Assembly: GCA_947650285.1 (NCBI GenBank)
Contig: CANTFL010001055.1
Span: 1-64,000, forward strand
Length of the DNA stretch: 64,000 nt
Direction: 5' to 3'
From: Hyaloperonospora brassicae
Taxonomy: Eukaryota; Oomycota; Peronosporomycetes; Peronosporales; Peronosporaceae
Position numbers and translations under genes: made by a program. Below, piece by piece: positions 12,092 through 23,477 of this stretch (position 1 is the first letter of the stretch; every line of letters begins with the position of its first letter). Below the pieces are notes generated by a model. The model was not told the DNA's origin. It saw only the letters and a list, made by a program, of their open reading frames with translations, and did no database searches.

Positions 12092-12690
12092 CTAAGAGGG
12101 AATCTCTTCTGCGCCAAAGATGAACTGAGACGCGTTGGCGTACAGCTTATTCGTGCGCACGCACTCGAGCACCGCTCGTAAATGGTCAATGTGATTGTCC
12201 ACATCTGACCGACCGTTCATAGCACTACTATGGACAAAGATGTCATCAAAGTACGTCTGTGCATATCCTCGGTGAGGTCTGAGCAATTGTGTCACAAGAC
12301 GAATGATTGTAGCCGGGGCATTCGATAACCCTTGTGGCATAGCAAGACACTCCCAGAGCATACTACTCGGAGTGCTGACCTCTGTCAGCGGAATATCGCT
12401 TTCTCGCATGAGCAGCTGGTGATAACCATTGACTAAGTCGAGCGCACTGTACATTGTACATCTCACCATATTGTTCTGAAACATGGCCTTCCTCGGAATT
12501 GGTGTCTAAGCCGGGATGGGAGCCGCATTAAGATTATTGTTGCATAAAAATTGCGCCACTTCCCATTGGGCTTTTTGATGCAGAAGGCCGGTGTGGAATG
12601 GAAAGATTTACTCTCGCGTACCATTCCTGCCGCGCGCTTTTCACGACAGAAGTCGTCAATGACGGGACACTGTTCCTTTGGTAAGGCCAC
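12092..12690 (-). pseudogene. Element C reverse transcriptase fragments
   Basis: There are two overlapping frames. The first (12690 to 12463) carries the fingers region with CPVIDDFCREKRAAGMVRES and AFCIKKPNGKWR. The second (12484 to 12092) carries SALDLVNGYHQLLMRESDIP, then MPQGLSNAPATI, and the catalytic YFDDIFVHS. A frameshift near 12470-12490 separates them. RT copies element RNA into DNA. Confidence 0.87.
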
Positions 12691-13767
12691 TGTCGTGTTA
12701 CGCAGTATTTAGTTCGAGGAAATAAGTCAATTTTATGACGAACATCTATCAGGAGGTAAGAAAGACGGTGGTTTGTAACACACTACGGATTTAAAAATTT
12801 CATTACCAAAGGATAAAACAGATCCAGAGGATCTTGAAGGATCGCAGATCCACTACGCCCACTAAGTGTCGCTTTCGAGCCTCAAGGCCGGACTCGTCTA
12901 ATAACAACAATGACTTCAGCTTAACATCAGGTCTAATGACCACTAAATCAAATAACGCTCCTGCCTGCAAGGCTTGGCTGAATTCGCCATCTGACATTTC
13001 TTCTAGTTCAAAGATAGCATCCAAGGACGGAAGAGTCTTTAGACTACTGTTGCCATCAACGTGGACAGTCACTTCATGGACAATTGTATATAGTTTATTA
13101 CCACTATTATCACTTCGTGACACCTCGGAAGTTTGGCGCTTAACAGTCTCCACCCGACGCCGATATTGTTCCCTCAAAGAAACCACACGCCTCCTAGAGA
13201 CCGGGACAATAGGGTCCCCGCGGTTGGTATCTACCTTAGCACGCTCAATACAATGCGCTCATGTCTTGTCCGACATCTGGTGGAGAGTAACGCAACTCTA
13301 ACACTTTACTTAGTGAATTTCCACGTACCACTATAAGTTCATTATGTGGGTCTGCCCTGAATGCTTCGGATTTTCGCCAACAATGTCATTACCGACATCC
13401 AGTGAGTTGCCGTCGCGGCCGCCCTCACTCGGTGGAATTTCACGTGCCACTTCACTCACATCAGAGAAATAACCTTCCTGATGACTCGGCCCTAGGCCGA
13501 CCATGCTTGCAGCATGCAGTGACTCAGTATTACAATGAGAATCACTCAATGTAATGTGAGTCGTTTCACATACGGTAAAAGAGATCCGCTTCTCTTTATG
13601 TCATTGACATTAGAGTTAGCTTACTCGGGCATACCCATGTCCAGCACGTTGACATCCTCTGCCAACGGCTCACGCCAATAGTGCTTTTGTTGCCTAGCGA
13701 AAGTGGGCTCATGACTCTCCAACGATTTGCTATGACCATTGCGCGTTGCGCCTAAGGTATAAGGCCT

Positions 13768-14097
13768 TCAATTAATCCATGGAACATGGCTTTCAAGCCA
13801 ATATATACTTAGGATGAGATCATATCTCAAATCTAAACTAAAGGCAAGGCAGCGTCCAATGCTGTAAAAGTCCAAAAACTTCACACCTAAGTTAAACGGA
13901 ACTTTAGATACAGTGACGCGACTACCAGTCGCTGAACGAACGGCGATTGAATCACCCTCATGCGCTCTGATCGCTTCAGCGTATCGCTGACTCCCCTCAT
14001 AGGAACGACGGCGAGCATAATTACATGATGCTCCTAAATCGATCCAAACCGACCACTGCTTCTCAAAGCCTTTTACGGTCGCCTCAGTGACTAGCAA
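13768..14097 (-). pseudogene. Element C aspartic protease, variant active site
   Basis: This is a retropepsin-like domain: VWIDLGASCNYARR in the active-site position, then AVRSATGSRVTVSKV, FNLGVKF and YDLILSIYWLESHVPWIN. Retropepsins normally have D-S-G or D-T-G; here it is D-L-G. Elements A and B have D-C-G in the same place. It would process Gag-Pol polyprotein. Confidence 0.75.
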
Positions 14098-14202
14098 GCC
14101 AGAGTTTTATCCACGCTCTGTGCTGACGGGCTAAGCCCTGTTTTCCTCTACCTCGTGGATAAGTGACAGAACCTAGTTCTTCCCTAGTAGGGCGCCCCGC
14201 GC

Positions 14203-14692
14203 CTACTCGGTATCGACATTTACCCGTGCCATACCAGGATTTTGGTTAGGGCCGTGGTTTCGACTCACAGGAGTCTGTCGTTGCTTACGCAAAGGACAAG
14301 TGGGACGCAAGTGTTTAGTGCTTCCGCATATATAACAGCGTCTCACACCATGTCGTTGTTCTGCAACATGAAGCTCAGCTTCACCTTCATCTTCAGCATT
14401 GCTCAGATTCATCGGTTCGGGCTTAAAGTAAGCCGAAGTATTTGCTGAGGCTTCCCTCTTGAAGTTGTGCTAAGCACTTTGAGCGATGCCCACAGCCTCT
14501 TCAAAAGTAGAGGGATGGACCCGAAAGACCTCGGTTCTGGCCACGCCAGTGCGAAGATTTAATAAAGACAGTCACACAGACTGTCTTAGGGAGAGGGTCA
14601 GACTGCATAGCAGCCATCAGAGTTCTCAAATCTTCGACATAGTCCGTTAACTCATTCTTACCCTGTCGGGTAGACAAGAAGCGTGATTGCAC
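14203..14692 (-). pseudogene. Element C gag fragments with zinc knuckle
   Basis: One frame (14692 to 14501) holds the end of the capsid-like retrotransposon gag domain (SRFLSTRQGKNELTDYVEDL). A second (14412 to 14203) holds a CCHC zinc knuckle, CYICGSTKHLRPTC, followed by a basic Asn/Pro-rich tail. Gag packages element RNA into virus-like particles. Stops and a frameshift separate the two parts, and the N-terminal gag (to about 15200) is not clearly readable. Confidence 0.75.
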
Positions 14693-15232
14693 GCGATAAG
14701 CCTAGATGGGCGGCGACAAAACTCGCATAAGGTCTAATTTGAGCGATGTACATGTGGTAAACGCCAAGTCGACAGACGAGCTACACGTCAGGGCCCACTC
14801 TCTAGCTCTCACATCGAGCTTATAGATGGCCATCGAGACTTGCTAGTCCTCAAGTGAGATTAGGCAAGATCTCATAGCCATCTCAATCTCACGGATCCGG
14901 AGGGTGCGATTTCCCCCCTCCTTCCCCCAGTTATGGTTTACGTCCACCCGAAGGGGATGAGGCTTATCCTCTTCGTCTTTCATCGTCACGTAGCGATTTC
15001 GCATAGCCGATGCTACTTGATTTTAAACGTGCCCCACAAGCGGCCGTTTCGTTCTGCATGACTGTCTCGACTCTTTCATTTATCGCATCGGGTCCTTGTG
15101 CAGCCAGAAACTTCCAAAATCAGGGCCCACGGCCGCGGTCAGCTTCTCAAGCGCGACATTTTGAGCCTCAGAGAAGGGTATAAATTACTCCATCCTCACA
15201 GAGGATCAGTCGTTACCGACTCAGGCGTTGAT

Positions 15233-15250
15233 TGACTACAAGTGCTACCA
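15233..15250 (-). other. Element C primer-binding site
   Basis: On the minus strand, TGGTAGCACTTGTAGTCA follows the 5' LTR by two bases. Elements A and B have nearly the same word in the same place (TGGTAGCACTTTGTAGTC). It begins with the TGG that pairs with a tRNA CCA end. The priming tRNA was not identified. Confidence 0.7.
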
Positions 15251-15252
15251 AG

Positions 15253-15785
15253 CGTAGCGGAGCTACACAGCTCCTTAAGTCAGAGGAAGACCTAACGCTC
15301 TTACAAATAACTTTGGTTCCACGAACCCGACTCAAAAAATCAACGGCTCCGAGAGCTAAGGTTTGGTTCAAAGAACCCGACTTAAAGAGTCAACAAGCTC
15401 AGAGAGCTTACGGTCCCTGTTCCAGGGGGACCAAACGATTCAAAGAATCAAATGCACAGAGTGCACAAGGAGTAGCTGCCTTAACAAGGCGTTGCTATCT
15501 CCTCAACGATCACAAGACGCCTCAGAGAGGCACGTGTCTATCGGATCAAAACGGGAACTGAATTTTATTTCTTCTTTTAATCTAAAAGAACACCTTCGAA
15601 CAATGTCATTAACCTACTCGCTAATGTCCTAAATAAACATCTCAAAAGATCTCGTAAACAATGGTTGACAGACATCAGTCTTCAACAATTGATACTGTGT
15701 TCTAATATTACTTTAAAAGGGAATCCAATCCCTTGTGTGCACCACACCTATTGTCGACTACCAGTCGACGTGTAACCCCGCTACA
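15253..15785 (-). repeat. Element C 5' LTR
   Basis: This is the right 533-bp copy. In element orientation it runs from TGTAGCGGGG to CCGCTACG, the last bases having drifted from CA. It is the same length as the 8122-8654 copy, with scattered substitutions. Confidence 0.88.
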
Positions 15786-15845
15786 GTTTCAGTGCAGAAA
15801 TCAAGTATAAAAAATAACACGCCACACACAGACGCATATAGCATC
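15786..15845 (+). repeat. Right copy of the direct repeat of about 60 bp flanking element C
   Basis: This begins GTTTCAGTGCAGAAATCAAG immediately outside the LTR, matches the block starting at 8053, and shares the downstream CACACAGACG. It is longer than the 4-6 bp duplication expected from an LTR element. Confidence 0.6.
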
Positions 15846-15938
15846 ATCGTTCCCCTCGATAGAATTCTTCCTCGTGACCCAATCGTATTCGACCCCTAGC
15901 TCGATCTTCAATTTCACAATACAAACTTACCCGATGAC

Positions 15939-16070
15939 GGGACGCGTTTTACATCCCCAACTGAAAGACTACCTGTCCCCAAGTACACAAAGACATATAA
16001 TCAGTTATTTTGGGTCGTAATTTGGGCTCGTCTTTACAGATGGCAAAACGACAGCGGTTTATAGCACCGA
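15939..16070 (+). repeat. MULE left terminal inverted repeat
   Basis: This is complementary to 18545-18684 with a few substitutions and small indels. The copies share the words CTACCTGTCCCC, ACACAAAGACATATAATCAG and GATGGCAAAACGACAGCGGT. Confidence 0.82.
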
Positions 16071-18286
16071 GTTCTACGCTAAGAGAAGATCAAAGAACAC
16101 AGTCAAGATTATAGGAAAACCACGACCCTGACCGGGTCCCCGCCGTTTCAAGAGAAGGCGAACAAGCCCATGAAGCCGAGCCTTACATGCAATGTGTCAT
16201 CTCTAGCCGCAATTGCATTCCTATGAATGTACGCGGACCTACGTAAACGAAACCATCGGAATAAGGTAGGACCGTGGTCCGCCTACGGCATACAAATTGA
16301 GGCTCTGACAAGTAGCTAATCATTTCTTCTGCAACTTCACGGCGATATGTAAAAGTTGACGAGATGTCCTGCGACTGAGCACACTTTCTGGCAGAACAAG
16401 ATGTAAATGGTATTGGTTTTGCATACTAGTGCGTCACCTATGTCCTTGATGTACAGGGGTCAGTGGACAACGCCAGGATCTAGGAGGAGCTCACAAGACA
16501 AGAATTAAGGGTAAGTGACAGACTGTTTTGCTCAGCATGACAGTCTTATGATTCTTTTCCGACGCGCATGTCGCTACAAACGATGACACTATGCAGCTGC
16601 GATCAATTTTTGGGCATATCTGTATCGTGAATGACAGGATGACTGGATAATCAGTGTGGATACGCCGTCGCTCTCAAGCTGCTGATAAGCCTACGTCATG
16701 AAGAGTGCTAGGTTGCAAAGGTACGTAAGTGACCCTGTTCTTTAAATATTTATATATACCTAAGCGCTCCGGGGTCAATGGTATGCAGTGGACTGGCGAA
16801 TATGTCTACAACCAGCAGATGCTAAGGTAACGAAGCCGCTGTTGTTACCGCAGCTGTCTACTAATATCTAACGGATACTCTGCGCATGTAAATATATATT
16901 ACAGAGTCACTTATCCGTCAAATGAATTGTCCATCCTCGAGCTTATATAGATACTGATAGCTCGAGCTTTGTCAGACGAAGGCACCGCGGAACGCACTCA
17001 GTGAAATGCAGCTACAACATTTGGCGGGTCCGGATCACGCGTGTCGAGGCTATTGCTTTAAAGATAAAATGAGGTTAAACTTATACTGAGATCAGCTACG
17101 TGCTCATATTTTGTCTTTATACCTCAAACGTATCTAGTGCATGTAAACTTTCTAATTAGCGATTATTCCATTTTTCCTATACAAGGTGCATTATTACATG
17201 TATGATGAATTAGCTTAAGGACAAACGTGTCATCCTCATCATTGTTAAGTGCAACAAACAAGTAGATCCGTGAAGAAATTGTCATGCTTATAATACAGCA
17301 TAAAGGATAGCTTGAAAGACATTCAAAACAATAATTCGTGTGATGTCAAAGCATTAATTGCTGAACTATTGGTATTACTATATTAGCTGTCAACGTTGGA
17401 GAACGTGATGCAAGCAATAAGAACATGTATATTTTTAGTGCGTTGACGAGAAGTGGTGGGGCGTGCCGAAATTGCCTTGAAACATCAAAAGTGGCACCAC
17501 CATCACCACCTCATCTTATAGGCACCCATCATATAAGTGCTAGTCTCAAAGCAATGGAGGTTCCCTATAAATGTAGCCGATAATCGTGACCTTAATCGTA
17601 CTTGCAGTGGCCGAAAGAATATTGGATATGTTCTTGATCGGGTGCGGGATATTCACTTGGACATTGAAGATGACGCATTTGATTCGATACTTTCAGGTAG
17701 CCCATAGTTCCTGCCCCGTGACATGTCGGTGATCCACCGGAAGAGGTGGAGTCAGTCCACGGTACAACTGGTTGTAGCAATGTCTTATCGAAGCGGTTTC
17801 TTTTCTCGAATCATATTCAGATTGTGAATACGATTGGCCTTGTCCTCCAGAAACTTAAAACAATGATTCATCGCCTATTATAGCTACTGCTTTATACACT
17901 TGTTTAGTACACGCCATAGAATCATTTACACTCGACACCTCTGGCAGAAAATCATCATGAATGGTGCTGAAGGTAGGACTTGAGTGACCTGTTGAACATC
18001 ATGGGCACAAACAAATTAGACAAGTACGTTAAGAATGCGAATACCACCTACCTGTGACGCCTGTTGCAAGATTAGCTAATGACCTTCGCTCCAGTAGTGG
18101 ACACACAAAGCATCGACTTTCTACTTATATTCGACACGTCAGGTCGCATGTCGCCATCAACCTCGGACTGTGCTGGGGGGCGTAATTGAGCAGTCGTTGT
18201 CTTGCTGACGATTCTCCATCCAGAAATCTGTAACCAGTAGCTTTATAAGTCGCGATAGGATCAAATAAAGATAAACAGTAAGCGTT

Positions 18287-18393
18287 GCTGCACGTACCGG
18301 CTTGAACCCGCCTCACGTCAGTGCAGCACGTACCTGGCTCGAACCTGTTTTACTTCAGTGCAGCACCTTAAATCGAACTTGTCTTACGCCAGT
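18287..18393 (+). repeat. Three tandem degenerate repeats of about 36 bp
   Basis: The units are 18287-18322, 18323-18359 and 18360-18393. Each starts GCWGCAC, contains a CGAAC/TGAAC core, and ends with CAGT. They lie inside the MULE interior next to its right inverted repeat. Confidence 0.65.
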
Positions 18394-18544
18394 GCCGTAG
18401 TTTAGCTCGTATTTCTTGGAGTTTGTTTCTAAACGCTAAGACGTAACGTTTAGCACTGGTGTGTGGAGGGAGCCTTTATATATACATATTCATATATAGT
18501 TCTATATGTTGATATACATATTTTTGTATTGATCGCAGACGCAA

Positions 18545-18684
18545 GGCTATGTACCGCTGTCGTTTTGCCATCGTCAAGAAGAGCACAAATTACGACACAT
18601 TAATAACTGATTATATGTCTTTGTGTAGTTGGGGATAGACATGGGGACAGGTAGTCTTTCAGTTGGGGATGTTTAACCCGTCCC
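18545..18684 (-). repeat. MULE right terminal inverted repeat
   Basis: This is the inverted partner of 15939-16070, ending in CCCGTCCC directly before the duplicated CCCGATGAC target site. Confidence 0.82.
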
Positions 18685-18693
18685 CCCGATGAC

Positions 18694-19814
18694 AGTTGCG
18701 CTTGGTGCGCTTGGTCGCAGTTACAGTAGAGCCCGCGCGCTCGCAGACGGCACAAATTCCGTCCCGAGACCGGCGTCTGTCAGAGTGCGAGCTCGGATTT
18801 CAATTGAAAGTTTGTCGTAAGTGCATCAAAATCTCTTCCACGGATTCGAACATATCAGGCATTCTTGTTTTGCCTCTTCGTGTCCGTGTCAAACAGGGCT
18901 CTAATGGCCATTTGCCGTTCGTACATCGTATGTCGTACGTTTTTTCTGTATGTCAATTAAAGCCCCTGATGTAGCTCTTCTCACAACATTACAAGATGTG
19001 TAGGTATGTTTGCGGCTCGGGCAATGTCGATGACTCAATGACATCGAAGCCCGCAGTCTGTAATTACTGGCTCTTGACGCGTCGAAGTGGACGTAAATGT
19101 CATCGAGAGTCATGTTCATCCACAATTAAACGCAAAACATACCTTTTCTCGCTAACATGGTCGAAGCACCGTAATTGGCACTCAAATAGACCTCACGTTG
19201 CGTACAATGTGTCGTCTTCTCATTCTCAGTCCGATGACACGCTGTACCATGCTTCCAGACCCCATCGCCGCAGCTCATTGAGTGCAAGGTGTCACCCATT
19301 TCCTTATTTGGCTTCAACAAAATTGCTAACGACGAACCTTCGGAGTTTAAAGCGCAACTTTGGGGCCATGCAGAGCGGCGGCTCTTGCATTCAGTTAGCC
19401 TCCGTTTCGGTGCAACGTCTAGTTGCAATCGAAACTCCAGGCAAAATCGCGACAGTGCCATCGGCGTTGTTGACCCCAACTTCTCAGGCGTATTGGTGAA
19501 GAAAACTTGCGCACGTTGTCAGCGAGGGGGTGGCCATTGGGCTGCAAATGATATGGAAGCATTAGAATCAAAAGTATGTGATGACCAAACGTATGTTCTA
19601 CCCAGCGAAAGCAGTACTTCTTTATCGTCGTCCTACTTTTATGTGTAGACCGTAAGACCAAACCGTCGATGAACTTCGTCATCAATCGGTTCAAATTGTG
19701 CCCAAAAGACCCGAAACATGTGAAGTGTGGGATAGATTGCACGACACATAATTCAATTTATCAAAAGCAGCGGTAATTGCGTTATTGCGTCAACGTTCAC
19801 TATACCATTCCGCT
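18694..19814. other. No recognisable gene between the MULE and the JmjC pseudogene
   Basis: Overlapping frames of 110-170 codons exist on both strands (for example 18996-19499 + and 19479-19126 -). Their composition is Ser/Arg/His-rich and they match no domain I know. This could be decayed coding sequence. It is the 3' flank of the minus-strand JmjC locus. Confidence 0.4.
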
Positions 19815-21235
19815 TCATTCCTCTGGCGATAAGCCGCATTCCCTCAAGAAGCGCTCCGTCTGGTCACGGTCTGTGTATCCAGAGCGCAGGTTACACTGGA
19901 TGCTAGTGTCCAGTGACACGATGTGGTGGTACCAGAATGACGGAAGATATAAGACTTCACCAGCTGTCAGCGCCACTTCCGTCGCGGGGCAATTGCGCAC
20001 ATCCTCAGGCAGAGCACTAGTGTTCGACCAATCGTACGACGTGTGGCGTTCAGATTGCCCTGTAGTGATGAGTCCTTGGCATCGACAAACGCTGGGCGGG
20101 GCAATCACATAACGCTTGGTTCCGCGGACCATGGCGATGTGATTGAGGCCGTCGTCGACGTGGCCATCGGTAACAATACCCTGCATACCAAAGCGGCAAC
20201 GCATGCCATGCTCCTTAGCTACAGCTGGGTCGCGAATAAATAGGTCACCGAATCTCAAATCACGCTCAGCCGTTAGCGGGTTCATGAACGGAAGTTCGTC
20301 GTAAATAAACGCCGCCTGCTTCGAGAAGTCACCTGCTTTCAGCATGAAATAAAAGTACTCATGAGGCTTTCCATTTGTTTCGAGCGACATGACGTCGTCC
20401 ACTGCCTTCGTAAACTCCGGGTACGTCATCCAGCGCGATTCATATGTGTCGGTCTCACCAGCAAGCTGCTTGCTCTTGCTATAGTACATGAAATGGCGGT
20501 CGTTTGCAACGTGGACCTTATACAATTCGTTTGGGCTCAGCTTGTCCGTCAGATACTCGTCCGTCCACCGGCTTGCGGCTTTCGTGAGCTCCGGCACACC
20601 GTACGCTACAAATGGCACCTCCATCTCTCGATACATTTGAGCCAAACGGAACTCATGCTGGAACAAGAAAGTCTTTAAACCAGCAACTCTCAACAATCGG
20701 TAGTTAAGTTTGCACTACGCACCGGAACAGAGACATTGAAGTGGCAGATACTATCATACAGGGCCCGAGGCATGCGTGCTGCGTGGTCCTGATTCCAATT
20801 GTCAAACAGAGCAGCAGACGGGAATAACTGTGGGTAACCTTTGCACCCCTCTGCTCCATCCATATCGCACAGGTACCGAAGTGTCGGCAAATCGCACTGG
20901 AACTTGTTTTTTACCCCATTGGGATACACAAGAGGCAATGGCCGTTGCACCTGTTGACCTTCTAAAATCACGACATCATCGCCGGTGCCCCAGCGCAAAG
21001 TGTTGGAATCATTGCCTGCTTGCAAGGTCAACCGTTCGTGAACGGCTTTCGCTAAAGAGTACGATGTCTGGTAATGCGACATAGAGGTTAGCCACAGGCC
21101 TAGACTCACAAGTGTCATTCCAAATAGTATCACGAAAGAGGTAGAAGCTCTAGTGCATTGACCCTGGCGTAGTTGCCAGATCATGCGGCGCAGGAACGCA
21201 GAGACGCGCAGGTGGGCTGACCCTGACGAGGTCAT
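19815..21235 (-). pseudogene. Membrane-anchored JmjC/cupin-type 2-oxoglutarate oxygenase, one frameshift
   Basis: The first half (ATG at 21235, reading left) has a short cytosolic N-terminus, one membrane span (about SFVILFGMTLVSLGLWLTSM) and a Cys-containing region. This suggests a type II membrane protein. The second half, open from 20696 to 19815, is a JmjC-like cupin. HVD within GIVTDGHVDDGLNH supplies two iron ligands, RGTKRYVIAPP follows, and the distal His lies in LPSFWYHHIVSLD. Such enzymes are Fe(II)/2-oxoglutarate hydroxylases; the substrate is unknown. The halves are in different minus-strand frames, joined around 20700-20715, with no plausible GT-AG intron there. So there is a one-base loss, a small insertion, or a sequence error. 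Apart from that the coding sequence is clean, so the gene may be only recently broken. Confidence 0.75.
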
Positions 21236-21568
21236 CTTTCGAAATGACGAAAGTGTGGTTGCTAACCGATTGCGTACCTTAGAAATGTTTCTGACGTAAT
21301 GGGTGCACAAATCAGATACAACGGTACTGGCGAGCAACCCACGATTTGAGGCTGGACCGCGTCGGCATCTATAAATAGAAGAAGCTACAACAGTCAGCCA
21401 TTTCTTTTTCGGCCACGATTAGGGGCACACCCCACTTTTGCTCGGGGCACACCCGCTCTTTTAAAATGGTAAAAAAAACCTTTACATTTTATGGTGCAGA
21501 ATGAGTAAAACACGTAGTCACGTACCACTGCTCGATATGTCCCTATCTTAAACGGTAAATGCACTCAT

Positions 21569-22769
21569 TTGCGAGATTTTATCAATCCATCTTGGCCAGG
21601 GCGCTTTCCGGACGGCACTGCCTGCCGGGTCTCGAAGGCGGTATACAATCCAATGGTACGATGCCAAGATCTGACCATCGGCAGTGGCAAAGACATCCTA
21701 GTTTCTACGTGCTCACAGTCACGAGTCGTTTGTAGGCGAACCCCACCGATTCTCACGAGTCGAGAGCGTAAAGTCGTCGCGGACTTTGCCAAAGATCTCT
21801 ATATGACACACGCCGCGAACGTGGAGATACTTCTGCAAGCGTGGAACAAAATTCGCGCGTGGCAGGAGGCACACAAGTCGTTAAAGTTTCCAATTGAACG
21901 TTCGGGTATTGCGTGCAAAGTGTGGTTTGACTTGCACGAGTCGCCGACGTTTCGGCGTGGCGCGGAAGAAAGAAGAAGGCACAGCGGTTCGGCGATTGGC
22001 CACGGGACAAAAAGACTCGAAACTGGTGAAGAAGTCGCACGAGATTACAAAGCGCATGCCAGTGCCGGGAAGACCAGCAGCACAATTGTCTGACCCGGTA
22101 CAAGACAGCGCTGAAGGCGGGGAAAACGCGGTCAACCTTTACGCCTGAAGAAGATTAGATCCTGCGTGAACTGTCCCGGTCTTTGGCGAAAAAGTGAGCG
22201 TGGCTGCAGATTTGATGGACGGCCGTGTGTCGGAGCAGGTTCGCCATCGATGGCAGCTCTCGCTTGCACCAGGTCTTCGGTGAGACAAGTTTTCGCTGAG
22301 TGGGGTCGACGGCTGCTGCTCGCACTTCGTGCATGCGTGCCAAAAGGCGGTGAGTCCAATCAGGATCAAGTGCCGTGGAACGACATTTGTCATGATGTGC
22401 CCGGGCGGACACAGCCAGCGCTTCGGGACCGATACGTTAACTGCATCGACCCGGACTTGCCGTTTTGTAAGTTCACCGAGCAGAAAGATGGCTCATTCTT
22501 ACAAGATAGCGCGAGTGGGCATTGAGTCGCCCAGACTCTGGCCGCGGCTTGCTGCTGAGCTAAGTGGCCGCACGAAATCTCAACTGTGTCGATGCTGGAT
22601 ACAATTGGATCTAGACGCTTATGACAAACGTTGTCGCGCACTGATTGATGCAAGCAAAAGCCAGACATCAGCCGTCTTCCGTCGCCGGTTGATACATCAA
22701 CATGACCCTTGCTTTGGGAAGAAACACACCAAGCGTAGTACGTATATGGTCTCACAGTGGATCAAGTAG
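21569..22769 (+). pseudogene. Myb/SANT-type DNA-binding protein pseudogene
   Basis: Fragments in shifting frames line up as Myb repeats. FTPEED is followed by a stop at 22156-22158, then ILRELSRSLAKK. After a frameshift comes DGRVSEQVRHRWQLSL at about 22218-22265. Next come WNDICHDVPGR (about 22378) and ALRDRYVNCIDPDL. FTEQKDGSFL begins another repeat, and after a further shift PRLWPRLAAELSGRTKSQ leads to LCRCWIQL (about 22530-22610). Conserved Trp, acidic EED, and R-R-W helix-3 spacing are all visible. At least three frame changes and one nonsense codon make it a pseudogene. The 5' segment (21569-22093) is an open frame without a known domain and may be its N-terminus. CTCATTTGCGAGATTTT at 21564-21580 loosely resembles an oomycete initiator. 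Confidence 0.6.
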
Positions 22770-23472
22770 TAACCGAGTCGTTTCCGCGGGGTCGTGCAGC
22801 TATAGTGCTGTATAGTTTCGAAGAGTTGGAAGTCCTTTTTATCATTTTAGGAGATGGGTGTGCCCGTAGTCGTTAGCTTTTATCCACCTTGCGTAAATTT
22901 TTCTTCTGGCTGTTGGGCAATTAAAATAGAAGAAACCACTGACAATAGCACGGTGACGTGGCGCAAAAGACGAGTCCTGATTTGACTGACGCGATAGCCG
23001 ATGAATTTGCTCAACAGACGCTCCTGTCCATTTTCAAATAAGAGTGACATTATTAACAAATGTGAATACGCACAAGCACACAATAAGGTTGGTTCTCTGG
23101 GGTAGTGGTGCAGATGGCTAATCTTTTAGATGATGAATGCCGATTCAATTCTTTTAATGTGATAAAAAACCTGAGGGTGACAATCGCAGTTTGATTCCCA
23201 CAGTATCCGAAACGCCTCTACTACCTCTCAAAAACCATGGTTGGAATATACCGGATATAATGGGTCGTTCGCGAACCCAAATATACCTTACCAAACCAAC
23301 CAACAAGCACACAATAGACGTTACAATACATCGCACATCTTTTGATATTCGACACTTCTTGCAGGGCAGTGTCGTTGCTAATTGTTGCGATTCTTTATGA
23401 ATATAAAGCCATAGTTGCATCCTCTGATGACATTTAAGTGTTGAGCTGGAATTCCGCTGTGATTTTAAGAGT
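22770..23472. other. No recognisable gene; left flank of element A
   Basis: Only short frames occur (107 codons at most, minus strand), and none resembles a known family. Confidence 0.45.
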
Positions 23473-23477
23473 GGCAC
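23473..23477 (+). repeat. Target-site duplication of element A (left)
   Basis: GGCAC lies directly before the 5' LTR and is repeated exactly at 31457-31461 after the 3' LTR. Five bases is the usual Ty3/gypsy duplication, proving an unrearranged insertion. Confidence 0.9.

Larger units (their letters stand above)
8122..15785 (-). mobile_element. Element C: old Ty3/gypsy chromovirus with both LTRs
   Basis: The element is 7664 bp, bounded by two 533-bp direct repeats and oriented right to left. In element orientation the order is 5' LTR, primer-binding site, gag with zinc knuckle, protease, RT, RNase H, integrase, chromodomain, antisense ORF, polypurine tract, 3' LTR. Every pol domain is recognisable but split by stops and frameshifts, and the LTRs have diverged visibly, so it is an old, inactive insertion. 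RT-RNase H-integrase order and the C-terminal chromodomain place it with the chromoviruses. It is clearly related to elements A and B (same primer-binding site and arrangement) but is a separate lineage. Confidence 0.92.
15939..18684. mobile_element. Mutator-like element (MULE), probably non-autonomous
   Basis: The two ends are inverted repeats of about 145 bp. The left starts GGGACGCGTT and the reverse complement of the right starts GGGACGGGTT; both continue ACATCCCCAACTGAAAG. They stay alignable to the CGACAGCGGT word at about 16060 and about 18555. A perfect 9-bp direct repeat, CCCGATGAC, flanks the pair (15930-15938 and 18685-18693). Long inverted repeats plus a 9-bp duplication are the hallmark of MULEs. 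The 2.4-kb interior has no long frame and no recognisable transposase, so it would depend on a transposase supplied elsewhere. Whether the interior is captured host sequence (Pack-MULE) cannot be told by eye. Confidence 0.82.

Noticed and set aside
19815..21235. JmjC locus as two separate genes
   Set aside because: The upstream part lacks a complete domain, the downstream part lacks an ATG at its start, and they abut with a few bases of overlap; one frameshifted gene is simpler.
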